A DNA stretch of 64,000 nt from Lysobacter enzymogenes (GTDB taxonomy: Bacteria; Pseudomonadota; Gammaproteobacteria; Xanthomonadales; Xanthomonadaceae). The stretch lies in the NCBI RefSeq assembly GCF_023617245.1, contig NZ_CP067396.1, positions 5,607,001 through 5,671,000 on the forward strand, read 5' to 3'. The notes beneath the pieces are model-generated. The model did not search any database. It was given only the letters and a program-made list of their open reading frames with translations, and had not been told where the DNA came from. Shown one piece after another: positions 1-8,292 of the stretch (positions within the stretch are counted from its first letter, which is position 1; every line of letters begins with the position of its first letter). Both the position numbers and the translations under genes were made by a program.

Positions 1-186
1 TCGCAATCTCGCAAAGCCCGCAAGCTCCGAGAGGCACTTGGCGTAGAAGTCCTCGTCCTGCGAGATAAGATCTAGCTCAGTGAGCTTCGAGTTTTTACGC
101 TGTCGCCTAAAGCGCCGTTGCTCTTCAAGATGCTCCTCGCGTCTGTGTCTGTACTGCACGATAAAGTCTTCGATCGGATCCGTCAT
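1..186 (-). CDS. Hypothetical protein, C-terminus cut by window edge
   Basis: An open frame reads from ATG (complement of 184-186) to the left edge without a stop, giving 62 residues that begin MTDPIEDFIVQYRHRREEHL. The product is strongly charged and probably helical, with an Arg/Glu-rich stretch at residues 13-32. There is no signal peptide or membrane segment in the visible part. I recognise no family and cannot judge its length because the 3' end is outside the window. It could belong to the neighbouring chromosome or to the left end of an island, since a repeat that recurs near the right end begins just upstream. Confidence 0.5.
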   Translation of the reverse strand, partial: MTDPIEDFIVQYRHRREEHLEEQRRFRRQRKNSKLTELDLISQDEDFYAKCLSELAGFARLR

Positions 187-699
187 ACTCGATATCCGTG
201 GTTTAGGTTTTGAGTCCTGGCAGGCATGTTGATAGCGAAAAAACCCGCTTGACAAGTCCACAGCTAACCCATTGATCCGTAAGACCCCGAAAATTGAAGT
301 CTGTGGTTTTCGGTCCACAGCTGCGGAGAAAACGGAGAAAAAGTGGCGAAAATTTCGCCAAAATTGGCGCGTGCCGTTTTCTCCAAAACCACAGGCGCAC
401 GACGAAAAGGCCGAAAATAAGGCGTTTTCGTAAGGTGCGGAGAGGCGGAGAAAGCCGTTTGACGTAACGGCGTGGTGGAGCCGCTAAACCCCGGCTCCAA
501 CTCTCTATCGGGGCCGGCGGGGACGGTTGGGGGCCACTGAGGCCGCTACCGAGCAATTCTGACAGCCGGCTCTTCCAATGATCAGATGCCAGACGCGTGG
601 TCTACTCCTGGCCGCCGGGGCGGCGGCGGCTACTCCGGGACCACCCCACCCGAGGGGACACCGCCCCATACCCGTGCCTAGCTCCCTCCGTCAAAAAGA
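187..699. other. Intergenic region with the left copy of the terminal repeat
   Basis: I see no convincing gene in these 513 bases; open frames on both strands have low-complexity products. The stretch contains the left copy of a repeat shared with 59795-59970 (listed separately) and a GC-rich hairpin near 481-503. Bases 620-690 are very G/C-rich and may end the transcript of the downstream minus-strand gene. Confidence 0.5.
254..430. repeat. Left copy of ~175-bp diverged direct repeat
   Basis: Three blocks match the right copy (59795-59970) in order and with nearly identical spacing: AAGTCCACAGCTAACC at 254-269, GTGGCGAAAATTTCGCCA at 343-360 and AAATAAGGCGTTTTC at 415-429. The first-to-second distance is 89 in both copies, and the second-to-third is 72 here and 71 there. 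The middle block lies inside a hairpin with arms at 325-335 and 374-384. The right copy keeps the hairpin with different but still complementary arms. The repeat may mark an attachment region or a structured RNA. Confidence 0.65.
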
Positions 700-1062
700 T
701 CAAGCGAAGTGCCAAAGGGCTGCGCCGATCGAACCGAGAATTCCGAGGACGAACAGAGCCGCTACAAGCAGCCAGAACATCCCGAACAGGAACAAGCCGG
801 TCCGGCCAATGACATATGAGCCAGCAGCTACTGCTATTACCATCGCACTGAAGCGCACCGGCTTGGGCCAACCGGCGCCCAGGTCAAGGCCGTATACCAA
901 CGACAAGACGACGACCACCGACAGGAACAAGCCTACGACGGCATAGAAGATCGAGAAATCGAACAGGCCGCGGGGAGCCGGCTCGTCCGCCCGCATAGCC
1001 TCCTCGGAGTCGTAGTAAGCAACGGTGCCATCAGACCGCCGCTTGGAGTACCTCGTCGCCAT
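700..1062 (-). CDS. Small membrane protein
   Basis: The 120-residue product starts at an internal ATG (MATRYSKRRSDGTVAYYDSE). The longer upstream frame is not credible because its first 56 residues look like translated spacer. A hydrophilic N-terminus of about 40 residues is followed by roughly three hydrophobic segments (residues 45-63, 75-93 and 97-117), so an inner-membrane location is likely. No family is recognised. It lies downstream of the XRE regulator on the same strand, about 170 bp away, and could be cotranscribed with it. Confidence 0.6.
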   Translation of the reverse strand: MATRYSKRRSDGTVAYYDSEEAMRADEPAPRGLFDFSIFYAVVGLFLSVVVVLSLVYGLDLGAGWPKPVRFSAMVIAVAAGSYVIGRTGLFLFGMFWLLVAALFVLGILGSIGAALWHFA

Positions 1063-1230
1063 CGCCGTATCGATCCATCGATAACTCGTCGTAACGCAGG
1101 TTACCCAGCTCCAGACGAAATCCACAGCCCCATACAAAGCACTGCGTCGCAAAAAAAGCAAGCGGGACCGGTTCTCGTCCACCCATCGGAACCGAGGCGC
1201 GTTCCGTACTTCGCCCCCCCCCGAGGGCAA

Positions 1231-1563
1231 TTAGTCCCGCGGCACCTCTCTGCGGAGATGCGAACTGACCTCGTTAACGGTCGGGATCAATTCGGCCACT
1301 TCGCATCCCAGCGCGAAGGCTAATTTCAGTAGCGTGAGAACCGTTGGGGCGGTCTTACCGTTCTCGACCATGCCCAACGCGGCTCGGTCCATCGGCACAC
1401 CGTAGGCCAGGTCGTCTTGGCTCATGCCCCTACGCAAGCGGACCTGCCTGATGCGCGCCCCGACTAGGACTAGAACTGGCGACGTTCCTGAGCGCCCAGG
1501 CCCCCGAGACGGCGTCGGCTTCGGCTTCTTTCGAATCAGGCCAGGCATCGAAGACTTCGACAT
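1231..1563 (-). CDS. XRE-family helix-turn-helix regulator
   Basis: This 110-residue protein has a Cro/CI-type HTH in its C-terminal half: the segment VGARIRQVRLRRGMSQDDLA is followed by GVPMDRAALGMVENGKTAPT, the usual recognition helix and wing positions. The N-terminal 35 residues are basic and proline-rich. I start it at MSKSSMPGL, because the upstream in-frame start adds only spacer-like residues. The gene faces away from a run of 15-bp degenerate repeats at 1591-1725, which is a plausible autoregulatory operator. The regulated target is unknown. Confidence 0.8.
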   Translation of the reverse strand: MSKSSMPGLIRKKPKPTPSRGPGRSGTSPVLVLVGARIRQVRLRRGMSQDDLAYGVPMDRAALGMVENGKTAPTVLTLLKLAFALGCEVAELIPTVNEVSSHLRREVPRD

Positions 1564-1590
1564 TGCGCAAATGTAGATCGATAGACGCAA

Positions 1591-1725
1591 GAGCGCCGCT
1601 GTCTTTTAGCCGGCGGCACCTACGCCGCATGTATTATAACGGCCGGTATTGAAACATGATGTATCAACACCGCATGTATGGATACCGCAGGTACTAGTAC
1701 TGCCGGCTCAAAGCCGCTTGTACGA
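1591..1725. repeat. Tandem degenerate 15-bp repeats upstream of the XRE gene
   Basis: Seven consecutive 15-bp units at 1621-1725 share a core close to ACCGCATGTAT, for example TACGCCGCATGTATT at 1621, AACACCGCATGTATG at 1666 and GATACCGCAGGTACT at 1681. Two weaker units precede them, from 1591. They occupy the promoter side of the XRE gene and lie downstream of the response-regulator stop. They could be operator iterons; a remnant of a repetitive coding sequence is the alternative. Confidence 0.5.
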
Positions 1726-1754
1726 CGCCTGCACAACTGCGAGCGTTCCTCTAG

Positions 1755-2378
1755 TCAGTACACGTCTTTTCCGAAGCCTGCGGCGCGCGCCATCGCGATC
1801 AGCTCGGACTCCTTCTCGACACCGAGCTTCGCCAGCAGTCGCGATTTATGGCGTCGGACGGTAACCTCATCGATCCTGAGTCGGACCGCGATCTCCGCGT
1901 TGGAGAAACCCTCAGCAAGAAGCGTCAACACCTGCAGCAGTCGCCCTGAGATCTTCCCCAACTCGCTGGGTTCAAAGAGCGTCGCTCCCGCTAGGGAGTC
2001 ATCGATGTACCGCTCGCCTTTGGCAACCTTACGGACCGCCCGGATCAGCACCGAAGCGTCGGCCGCCTTGATCACGTAACCCAGCGCGCCAGCGCGTAGC
2101 AACTGCGCAGGAATCTCCGCAGTCTCCACTGAGGAGACCACCAAGATCTTGCAGTCGGGGTCTAGCCGGATCAGTTGCTCAACGACGAACAGGCCGTTCC
2201 TGATGGGCAGGTAGTAGTCGCTGACGACGACATCTGGCTTCATTGCAGCGTAGGCCGTCAATGCAGCCGCTGCTGAGTCAGTTGCACCGATGATCTCGAT
2301 GCCGGCAGCCGAACCCAGAAGCATTCGAAGGCCCGCAACGGCAAGCGGGTGATCATCAACAATGAGCACGCGGATCAT
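1755..2378 (-). CDS. NarL/FixJ-family response regulator
   Basis: The 207-residue protein has a receiver domain (about 1-120) with the acidic pair D8-D9, phospho-acceptor D54 in the segment VVVSDYYLP, and conserved K104. A LuxR/NarL-type HTH follows (about 140-200: TLLAEGFSNAEIAVRL, then VTVRRHKSRLLAKLGV). A strong Shine-Dalgarno (AGGAGG) lies just before the ATG, so the longer upstream frame is rejected. No histidine kinase is encoded nearby, so the partner must lie elsewhere. A cluster of TGTTCAATC-type sites lies upstream. Confidence 0.88.
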   Translation of the reverse strand: MIRVLIVDDHPLAVAGLRMLLGSAAGIEIIGATDSAAAALTAYAAMKPDVVVSDYYLPIRNGLFVVEQLIRLDPDCKILVVSSVETAEIPAQLLRAGALGYVIKAADASVLIRAVRKVAKGERYIDDSLAGATLFEPSELGKISGRLLQVLTLLAEGFSNAEIAVRLRIDEVTVRRHKSRLLAKLGVEKESELIAMARAAGFGKDVY

Positions 2379-2452
2379 GCGCCCTCCTGGCTTGAATTGA
2401 TCCTTGGGGACGCGACTTAGCCAAATTTCGCTTAGAGCATTCAAGCGATTTC

Positions 2453-2568
2453 TGTTCAATCAGCACGACAATTGTTCCCTCTGGCACATTTTCGTTCAGC
2501 TAACCAACGCTGCGTCGATTGAACAGCGTTGAACAGAATCGGCGCATCGATTGAACAGTGTTCAATCG
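2453..2568. promoter_or_regulatory. Cluster of GATTGAACA sites including a perfect palindrome
   Basis: The divergent space between the response regulator and the AP2-like gene holds three related sites: TGTTCAATC at 2453-2461, CGATTGAACAGCGTT at 2516-2530, and a 21-bp perfect palindrome at 2548-2568 (10-bp arms around one central base). A dimeric regulator could bind here and control both genes. The candidate regulators encoded nearby are the response regulator and the AP2-like protein. Confidence 0.5.
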
Positions 2569-2660
2569 CGGGCAATTTTTCTCACTTTCATGAAAAACAT
2601 CTTGCAAACGGGTGTGGCGAGACGTGACCCTATTGCCGCGACACGGAGGGTCGTATTGCC

Positions 2661-3206
2661 ATGGCTGAAAACGGAATTCAACGTTCATCGCGTCGGGGCA
2701 GCATTCCTGGGGTTACCCCCATTCGGAAGGATGGCCATGTCGTTGGATACCAGGCACGCACCGTTCTTCCTTCGAAGCAGATGCTCACGAAGTACTTCAG
2801 TGTTCGGAGCTACGGCGCTGCTTGCGCTCTCGCGATGGCGATCCGCGAACGCCGTCACCAATTGATCGAAGCGGGAACGGAGCAACTTCGCGCTGAGACT
2901 CCGCGCACATCCACAAAGAGTCGCCCGAGCAGAATCACGCGCCTGTTGAAGCTCGCCCCGCTCGATGTCGATCTTGAGGCTCAGGTTGCGAGCGATCTAT
3001 TAGCCGAATTGGGATCGAACCTGGCTGGCATAAAGCGCGAGGACATCACAAATGCGGAGGGCTGGAGTGTTGCCGTCGACCCAGGGCGAAAATCCGCACG
3101 CCACTATTTCCTCGATGCTCGCCACGGCGGAGCAGAAGCCTCATTGAAAGAAGCCATCACCTATCGAAACACCCTGCCCGCCTATCGAGTCCGTAGAAAG
3201 CGCTAG
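2661..3206 (+). CDS. Protein with two AP2-like DNA-binding folds
   Basis: This 181-residue basic protein contains two segments with the spacing of AP2/integrase-type three-stranded folds: about residues 20-67 (IRKDGHVVGYQARTVL, then the YGAACALAMAIRERR helix) and about 132-172 (GWSVAVDPGRK, then GGAEASLKEAITYRNTL). Such domains occur in phage and plasmid DNA-binding proteins. The assignment comes from pattern only. The gene stands alone on the plus strand, facing a palindromic operator candidate and ahead of the T4SS genes. Confidence 0.5.
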   Translation: MAENGIQRSSRRGSIPGVTPIRKDGHVVGYQARTVLPSKQMLTKYFSVRSYGAACALAMAIRERRHQLIEAGTEQLRAETPRTSTKSRPSRITRLLKLAPLDVDLEAQVASDLLAELGSNLAGIKREDITNAEGWSVAVDPGRKSARHYFLDARHGGAEASLKEAITYRNTLPAYRVRRKR

Positions 3207-3298
3207 CTTCGTCCGCCAGCTTGGGTAGGTGAGCGGCGACCGGGCAAACAGGACGAGAAACCCCAGCAACAACATTCACAATCGGAAGTGGAGTCGGT

Positions 3299-4027
3299 AT
3301 GAGCAAGAGCAATCGTCTTCCCGCGTTGCCCGCCACAGTGCTCGTGGCGATCCTGGCTGGCTTCTCCCATCCGGCGGCGGCGATCGACATCGTGTTCGAC
3401 CCCAAGAACACCGCCGAAAGCATGAAGCAGTTGGAGGAGATGAAGCGCTCCTACGACAAGCTCAACGATCAGTACAAGGAACTGCAGAAACAGTACAACC
3501 AGCAGTTGGTCAACGGTCAGTCTTATTTCGGCCGCGATGGCGTTAAGGTCAAACTCGACCGGCGGCCCCTCGGCTATGGCGTGCCCGAGCGCTGCACCGA
3601 TATCAAGAACCCCGGCCCCAAGCAGAAGGAACTCTGCACAGCGCTTGTGCAGACCCAGAACCGGCAGTTCAACGCAATGGTGGACCTGCAGGAGCTGACC
3701 GAGGCCCGGGAGGGCGAACTGAAGGACATCTACAAGGAGCGCTCAGAGATCAAGCCGGACGAAGCTGGGCGCTTGCAGGCGAACAACAACCGCTTGCTGT
3801 CATTTCAGGCGCGGACGCAGGTGGACCTCCAAAATGCGCAGAACATGCTGGAAGCCTATGGCGGGCAAGTGCGCGTTCTTGAACAGGAGCATTCGAAAGC
3901 CGCGCAAGCGGTAATCGAAGGCGAACACACCGGCAGCAAGATCGATCTCAAGAAGCTGGGCCAGGGCGGCATGCGGGCCGCAGCGCTCAAGGCTGCGTTC
4001 GAAGTGGCCAAGCGGCGCGAGCGGTGA
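3299..4027 (+). CDS. virB5: VirB5-like minor pilin of a type IV secretion system
   Basis: The 242-residue protein begins with a Sec signal peptide (hydrophobic core followed by SHPAAAIDIVF, cleavage near residue 29). The rest is largely helical and coiled-coil-prone, with Gln/Lys/Glu-rich stretches around residues 40-65 and 115-200, as in VirB5/TrbJ proteins that cap the T4SS pilus. A GGAG motif precedes the ATG. It is followed 34 bp later by virB6, the order used in Xanthomonas X-T4SS loci. No other virB gene is present upstream, so this is an orphan pair. Confidence 0.75.
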   Translation: MSKSNRLPALPATVLVAILAGFSHPAAAIDIVFDPKNTAESMKQLEEMKRSYDKLNDQYKELQKQYNQQLVNGQSYFGRDGVKVKLDRRPLGYGVPERCTDIKNPGPKQKELCTALVQTQNRQFNAMVDLQELTEAREGELKDIYKERSEIKPDEAGRLQANNNRLLSFQARTQVDLQNAQNMLEAYGGQVRVLEQEHSKAAQAVIEGEHTGSKIDLKKLGQGGMRAAALKAAFEVAKRRER

Positions 4028-4061
4028 TCAGGAACTCGGCACCCTAAACGGAATTTCTAGC

Positions 4062-5177
4062 ATGCTCGACATCATTTCAGCCGGCCTCAGCGGCAGCCTG
4101 CACCTGCTTCGGGCCGGAATTCCCGACGGTATCGACAGCCTCGGCTTCTTCGCCCTGTTCAAAGACTTCCTCGACGGCGAAATCGCAGAATACTCGCGCA
4201 ACCTGCTACGGCGTGTCGGCACATTAGTTGCCGTTGGCGTTACCCCGCTGGTCACGCTTTGGATCATCTACCAGGGCTACCTGAGGGTCACCGGTCAGTC
4301 GCAAGGCTCGATGGCAGCGTTGAAAGTTGAAGCCACCAAGATTGTCCTAATCGTGACCATCGCCGGTGCGTCCGCAAATTTCCAGGATTCGATCTACAAG
4401 TCGATGACGGATGGCTTCAGCCAAGTCATCAACTATGCGATCAGCGGCGAAGACGAGACCACAGTCTACGACGATATCGACAAGTCGCTGGCTCTGATGC
4501 AACTAGCCATCAGCAGCATCGATATGCTCGACGTGGGCGACAGCTCAGTCGCCATCAAGAAGCGCGACCAGGCCAGCCTGCTCGCCGGCCTCGGGGTAGG
4601 CGGTCCCGCGGTAGTCGGCGGGTGCCTTCTCATCCTGAACAAGTTCGTCATCGCCATGCTGCTCGGCGTCGGGCCATTCTTTGTCCTGTGTCTCATCTTC
4701 AAGCAGACGGAAGGGCTGTTCAAAGGCTGGCTGAACTCGTTGCTGGGATCTCTGATGGCTATGGCCTTCCTGAGCGTGGCGGTTACCCTGGCGATGGACG
4801 TCACGCTCGCGCTCGCAGGAGGGTTTTGGGCAGCCGAAGGATTGTCCCGTCTGCTCGGCATGGGCACCGCTTCCGAAGGCATCAACAGTGTTGTTCAGAT
4901 GCAGGGCATCTTGGGCTTGGTGCTTACGACGCTCATTATGGGCGCACCGCCCGCGGCTGCGATGTTGTTCAGAGGATTGCTCGCGCACTTCAACCCATAT
5001 TCGGCAATGGGTGGCCCCAGCGGTGGTGGCGGCAGTGGGAACAGGAGCGGCGGCGCTAATCAGCCGTCATACCCCACTAGCCCCGGCGGAGGTGCCCCGA
5101 CCCCGCCACCAAACCACGCCGTGGCGAGAGCCGAGAATCCCGAACGCATCGATCGCGACAACATTAGGCGCAGTTGA
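4062..5177 (+). CDS. virB6: VirB6/TrbL-like T4SS inner-membrane protein
   Basis: The 371-residue protein has several hydrophobic segments: about residues 52-72, 85-105, 168-200, 205-225, 232-258 and 280-300. A Gly/Ser/Pro-rich cytoplasmic-type tail follows (about 310-371). This matches VirB6, the polytopic channel component of type IV secretion. It lies directly downstream of the VirB5-like gene and is followed within 25 bp by the DUF4189 gene, consistent with one operon running through the effector at 6877. The remaining core components (VirB4, VirB7-B11, VirD4) are not encoded here. Confidence 0.78.
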   Translation: MLDIISAGLSGSLHLLRAGIPDGIDSLGFFALFKDFLDGEIAEYSRNLLRRVGTLVAVGVTPLVTLWIIYQGYLRVTGQSQGSMAALKVEATKIVLIVTIAGASANFQDSIYKSMTDGFSQVINYAISGEDETTVYDDIDKSLALMQLAISSIDMLDVGDSSVAIKKRDQASLLAGLGVGGPAVVGGCLLILNKFVIAMLLGVGPFFVLCLIFKQTEGLFKGWLNSLLGSLMAMAFLSVAVTLAMDVTLALAGGFWAAEGLSRLLGMGTASEGINSVVQMQGILGLVLTTLIMGAPPAAAMLFRGLLAHFNPYSAMGGPSGGGGSGNRSGGANQPSYPTSPGGGAPTPPPNHAVARAENPERIDRDNIRRS

Positions 5178-5199
5178 ACTGGCAGATCGGAGAACAGAA

Positions 5200-5700
5200 G
5201 TGCGACGACCACAACTACTAGCCATCGGATTCGCTCTGCTCGCGCCACTCACGGCCCACGCGGAAGGAGATTGCCCCTCGGGGTATTACCGCTATTCCAC
5301 CCCAGGACATCGGGGGGACTGCGTTCCTATCCCCGCTCTTCCTGAGCAGGCGCCTACCGGCCCTCACTGGCGCAAGACTTGGGGCGCAATTGCCGTTGAT
5401 GGCGCGACCGGAGCCACCGGGGTCACCGTGGGGAGTAGGACAGAACGGACCGCAAAGAAGGAAGCACTAGAACGTTGCCGACGCGATGGGAACTCGCAAT
5501 GCAAGGTCGTCCTTTCATACGAACACCAATGCGCTGCCATCGCCCTGCCAGCGGGTCAATCTAAAGGCCCACCGGCCATCGTTGCGGCGGAGAACGAATA
5601 CAAGAGCTCGCAGCTAGCTCTCGATGACTGCAAGGCCAAGAACGGCGTGACGTGCGAGATTGCTTACAGCGAATGCTCGACTCCAGTGCTTGAGCGCTGA
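5200..5700 (+). CDS. Exported DUF4189 protein
   Basis: I start this 166-residue protein at GTG 5200, which has a CGGAG motif upstream and gives a clean signal peptide (VRRPQLLAIGFALLAPLTAHA, cut near residue 21). The longer overlapping frame inside virB6 is rejected. The mature part resembles DUF4189: a HWRKTWGAIAVD strand, then alternating small residues and at least six cysteines that could form disulfides in the periplasm. DUF4189 proteins recur near toxin and secretion loci, but their role is unknown. Its position between virB6 and the effector pair suggests a link to T4SS. Confidence 0.7.
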   Translation: MRRPQLLAIGFALLAPLTAHAEGDCPSGYYRYSTPGHRGDCVPIPALPEQAPTGPHWRKTWGAIAVDGATGATGVTVGSRTERTAKKEALERCRRDGNSQCKVVLSYEHQCAAIALPAGQSKGPPAIVAAENEYKSSQLALDDCKAKNGVTCEIAYSECSTPVLER

Positions 5701-5730
5701 TGTGTTGCAGATGCAAACGATGATAGAGCT

Positions 5731-6219
5731 ATGACTACCAAATACTACGTAAGCCGGGAAGGCGATAAGTTCATCCGCCCTGTTGCGATTGCGGTCATTG
5801 TTACGCAGCTCTTTCTGATGCTCGCGTTCTTGGCGGTGCTCGCGTCCTGGGCGTTTGACCTGAATCTTTACGTCGTTGCTCGATTCATGTCCGCGCTGAC
5901 AGGCACGTCGGTGATGATCGTGGCGGCGCAGATATGGAAACTCTACTTCCTTACTCGGCGCAAATTGGCGGGGCTTCGAGATACTAAGATCGTATGGCTG
6001 GCCTCGGCGGTAACCGCCGCATGCGTACTGTCCACTGTCGTTGTCGCCACCACAATTCCTTCTATGAGCGCTGACGTTTCCCAGGAAACGGCAGCGGCGG
6101 TAATGGCCGCTCAGTTCATCACGGTATTGACGACGGGCCTCTTTGCCGCCAAATCGACTATGGCTTTCACCGCACTGTTCGAAGCAATTCGGGTTACCGA
6201 AAGAGCCCGACTCAACTAA
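5731..6219 (+). CDS. Four-helix inner-membrane protein
   Basis: This 162-residue product has about four hydrophobic segments: residues 16-42, 47-70, 88-112 and 122-150. It has little else that is recognisable. There is no lipobox or cleavable signal. It sits in the T4SS-associated plus-strand run, 30 bp after the DUF4189 gene and 16 bp before the lipoprotein gene. It may be part of the immunity or secretion unit, but nothing in the sequence assigns a function. Confidence 0.6.
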   Translation: MTTKYYVSREGDKFIRPVAIAVIVTQLFLMLAFLAVLASWAFDLNLYVVARFMSALTGTSVMIVAAQIWKLYFLTRRKLAGLRDTKIVWLASAVTAACVLSTVVVATTIPSMSADVSQETAAAVMAAQFITVLTTGLFAAKSTMAFTALFEAIRVTERARLN

Positions 6220-6235
6220 GCCTTACGAGCGACCT

Positions 6236-6880
6236 ATGAGCGATAGACAGCCAACCGCTATTCGTCACGTCTTAAGCATGGCTTTGATGATCGCCCTGCT
6301 TTCAGTCGCCGGTTGCTCCGGAAAATCAGGAGCAAAGATGCCCACCTACGACAAGAATCCCACCCCAAAGCAACGATACGACGTAACGGTTGTGATCGAA
6401 AATGCGCCGGGTCCATTCGCAGTCGTGCATGGGGCTGTGCAGTACGACATTGCCAACATGGACTGCCTACCGCCGGCCGAGAGCTTCTCCGGTGCACAGA
6501 CAACGCCAATCTCTACATTCGTGCCCATCGCCCTTAAGCGCGTCAACGACACGACTTTTGAAGGACAGTTTGCGCTGGATGAATTGGTCGATGGTGACTA
6601 CTTCGGGCGAGGGATCTGCCACTTCAAGCCCATTGGCCCTTCCTTCTCCCTTAAGGCTAGTCAGGCAGCTGGCGACACCAAATTCGTCGCGAGCCGTTGG
6701 GCCAATGAGTTGGAGCAGGCGGACCAACTAACAACCTATTACTGGCGGGCCAGCTATCCCAGGCACGCCAAGATCGAGGACTACTCGGACCTCGGATCGA
6801 GCAGCCCCGACGAGTACAAGGAATCAGTTCGTAGCGAGTTGTTCAGTGTTTCTGTCAGGACCAGGAAGGTGCCGGAATGA
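6236..6880 (+). CDS. Lipoprotein, probable immunity protein for the lipase effector
   Basis: The start at MSDRQPTAIRHVLSMAL gives a lipoprotein signal ending in the lipobox LLSVAGC (Cys near residue 26). The following 190 residues would sit in the periplasm. The gene ends inside the effector start (overlap 6877-6880). In Xanthomonas X-T4SS systems each antibacterial effector has a cognate lipoprotein immunity gene directly upstream; the XAC0573/XAC0574 lipase pair is a known case. By that logic it would neutralise the lipase arriving from sister cells. Immunity is inferred from position and lipobox. Confidence 0.7.
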   Translation: MSDRQPTAIRHVLSMALMIALLSVAGCSGKSGAKMPTYDKNPTPKQRYDVTVVIENAPGPFAVVHGAVQYDIANMDCLPPAESFSGAQTTPISTFVPIALKRVNDTTFEGQFALDELVDGDYFGRGICHFKPIGPSFSLKASQAAGDTKFVASRWANELEQADQLTTYYWRASYPRHAKIEDYSDLGSSSPDEYKESVRSELFSVSVRTRKVPE

Positions 6881-8232
6881 GCATGACCACGCAGCAGTAC
6901 GCGAACCTCGCGCAGGACGCTTACAGGTCGCCGGACATGAGCAGTCTCGACAGCCGCCGTACCGTGATCGACGGGGTCGAGTACACCATTCGCGCCCATG
7001 TAAGCAAGGAGTCCGGCTACCAAGGGACGATCTACCAGCGCAACGACACCAAAGAGATCATCGTCGCCCATCGCGGTAGTGAATTCGACACTCAGCCGTT
7101 CAAAGACGGCGTCTTCGCCGATGGTGGAATGGTTGCGCGACGCGTCAACGCGCAAGCTGCGGACGCACTTGAGTTCACTCGTAGCGCAATCGAAATGGCT
7201 CAGACTAGCCGCGATGCGCGTGGCATGGAGCCTCAAGTGACAGTCACGGGCCACTCGCTCGGCGGCTGTCTCGCCCAGATCACTGCTGCAAAGTTGAACC
7301 TCAACGGCGAGACCTTCAACCCGTATGGCGCGGTCAGCCTCGGCATGCGCATCCCCGAAGGCGGCAGCAACGTGGTTAACCACGTCATGGCCGGCGACGT
7401 GGTCAGCGCCGCCAGCAAGCACTTCGGCAAGGTGCAGATGTACGCCGAGCCGGTCGAACTGAACGTCTTGAAGGCGTCCGGCTATGAGGACAGCGGCAGC
7501 CAGTGGGATATCCGCAATCCCGGTAAAGCCGCGGTGACCGGCGGCGACTCGCACCGCATGCACCACTTCCTCGATGTCGATGGGAACGGCCAGTCGGACC
7601 GGTCGATCCTGTCGCAGCCCCAGGCGCGCGACTTGGCCGAGAAGCACCGGCCGATGATCGACAAGTACCGGGGCGACATCGAGAACATGCGTGCCGGCGT
7701 CTCCATCGGCGTCGCTGTCGCCAACGGCGCTCAGGGAATTGCGGGCGAGATCGGCCGACACCTGCCCGAGAAGACGGAGAGCCCCTTCAAGGACGCCAGC
7801 GGCGCTTTGCCCCATCGCAGCGACTCGCCCAACACCGACCCCCGCACCCCTTACCATCCGGACAACCCAATGTACCTGCAGATCCGCGACGGCATCGGCG
7901 CGCTGCACGGGCACGAGGGCCGGCCCTTCGATGAAACGGCCGAGCGCACGACCGCCAGCCTGCTGGTCGCGTCTAAAGCTAACGGCTTGAACCGAGTCGA
8001 CCACGTCATTCCCGGCCAGGCCACTCAGAACGATCAGAAGCTGTTCGCAGTGCAGGGCGACTTGCTCGATCCCACGCATCGCCGCGCCCAGGTGTCCGTC
8101 GCTCAAGCAGCGCAGACGCCCGTGGACGAGTCCTTCCGGAAACTCGAATCGGTGGACCATCAACTTGCACGGGCTCCCGTCCAAGACCAAGCGCAAGAAC
8201 AGAGCCGCTCTGCCGCGACACGGTCCGTGTAG
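6877..8232 (+). CDS. X-T4SS antibacterial effector: lipase domain plus XVIPCD
   Basis: The 451-residue protein has an N-terminal alpha/beta-hydrolase of the lipase class 3 type with the nucleophile elbow VTGHSLGGCLAQ (Ser near residue 127). Asp near 173 (MAGDVV) and His near 229 (HRMHHFL) are plausible triad partners. The last ~120 residues match the XVIPCD secretion signal read by VirD4: DNPMYLQIRDGI, GLNRVDHV, KLFAVQGDLLDPTHRR and VDESFRKLE, ending in a Gln-rich tail. Known members hydrolyse membrane phospholipids of rival bacteria after T4SS delivery. It overlaps its putative immunity gene by 4 bp. Confidence 0.88.
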   Translation: MSMTTQQYANLAQDAYRSPDMSSLDSRRTVIDGVEYTIRAHVSKESGYQGTIYQRNDTKEIIVAHRGSEFDTQPFKDGVFADGGMVARRVNAQAADALEFTRSAIEMAQTSRDARGMEPQVTVTGHSLGGCLAQITAAKLNLNGETFNPYGAVSLGMRIPEGGSNVVNHVMAGDVVSAASKHFGKVQMYAEPVELNVLKASGYEDSGSQWDIRNPGKAAVTGGDSHRMHHFLDVDGNGQSDRSILSQPQARDLAEKHRPMIDKYRGDIENMRAGVSIGVAVANGAQGIAGEIGRHLPEKTESPFKDASGALPHRSDSPNTDPRTPYHPDNPMYLQIRDGIGALHGHEGRPFDETAERTTASLLVASKANGLNRVDHVIPGQATQNDQKLFAVQGDLLDPTHRRAQVSVAQAAQTPVDESFRKLESVDHQLARAPVQDQAQEQSRSAATRSV

Positions 8233-8292
8233 CTCACAACTGGAAACCGGCGCCAACCGCACCGCTCTTGTCGGAGAAGGTAGGAGGGCTTT

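Noticed and set aside
476..505. Displaced tRNA 3' fragment at the left end
   Set aside because: A short GTGGTGG-GCC resemblance to the tRNA-Ile2 end exists, but no T-loop TTCGA sequence is present, so it is not a credible tRNA fragment.
203..556. Overlapping minus-strand frames in the left intergenic region
   Set aside because: They cross the hairpin and repeat blocks shared with 59795-59970, show low-complexity Arg/Pro-rich products and have no ribosome sites.
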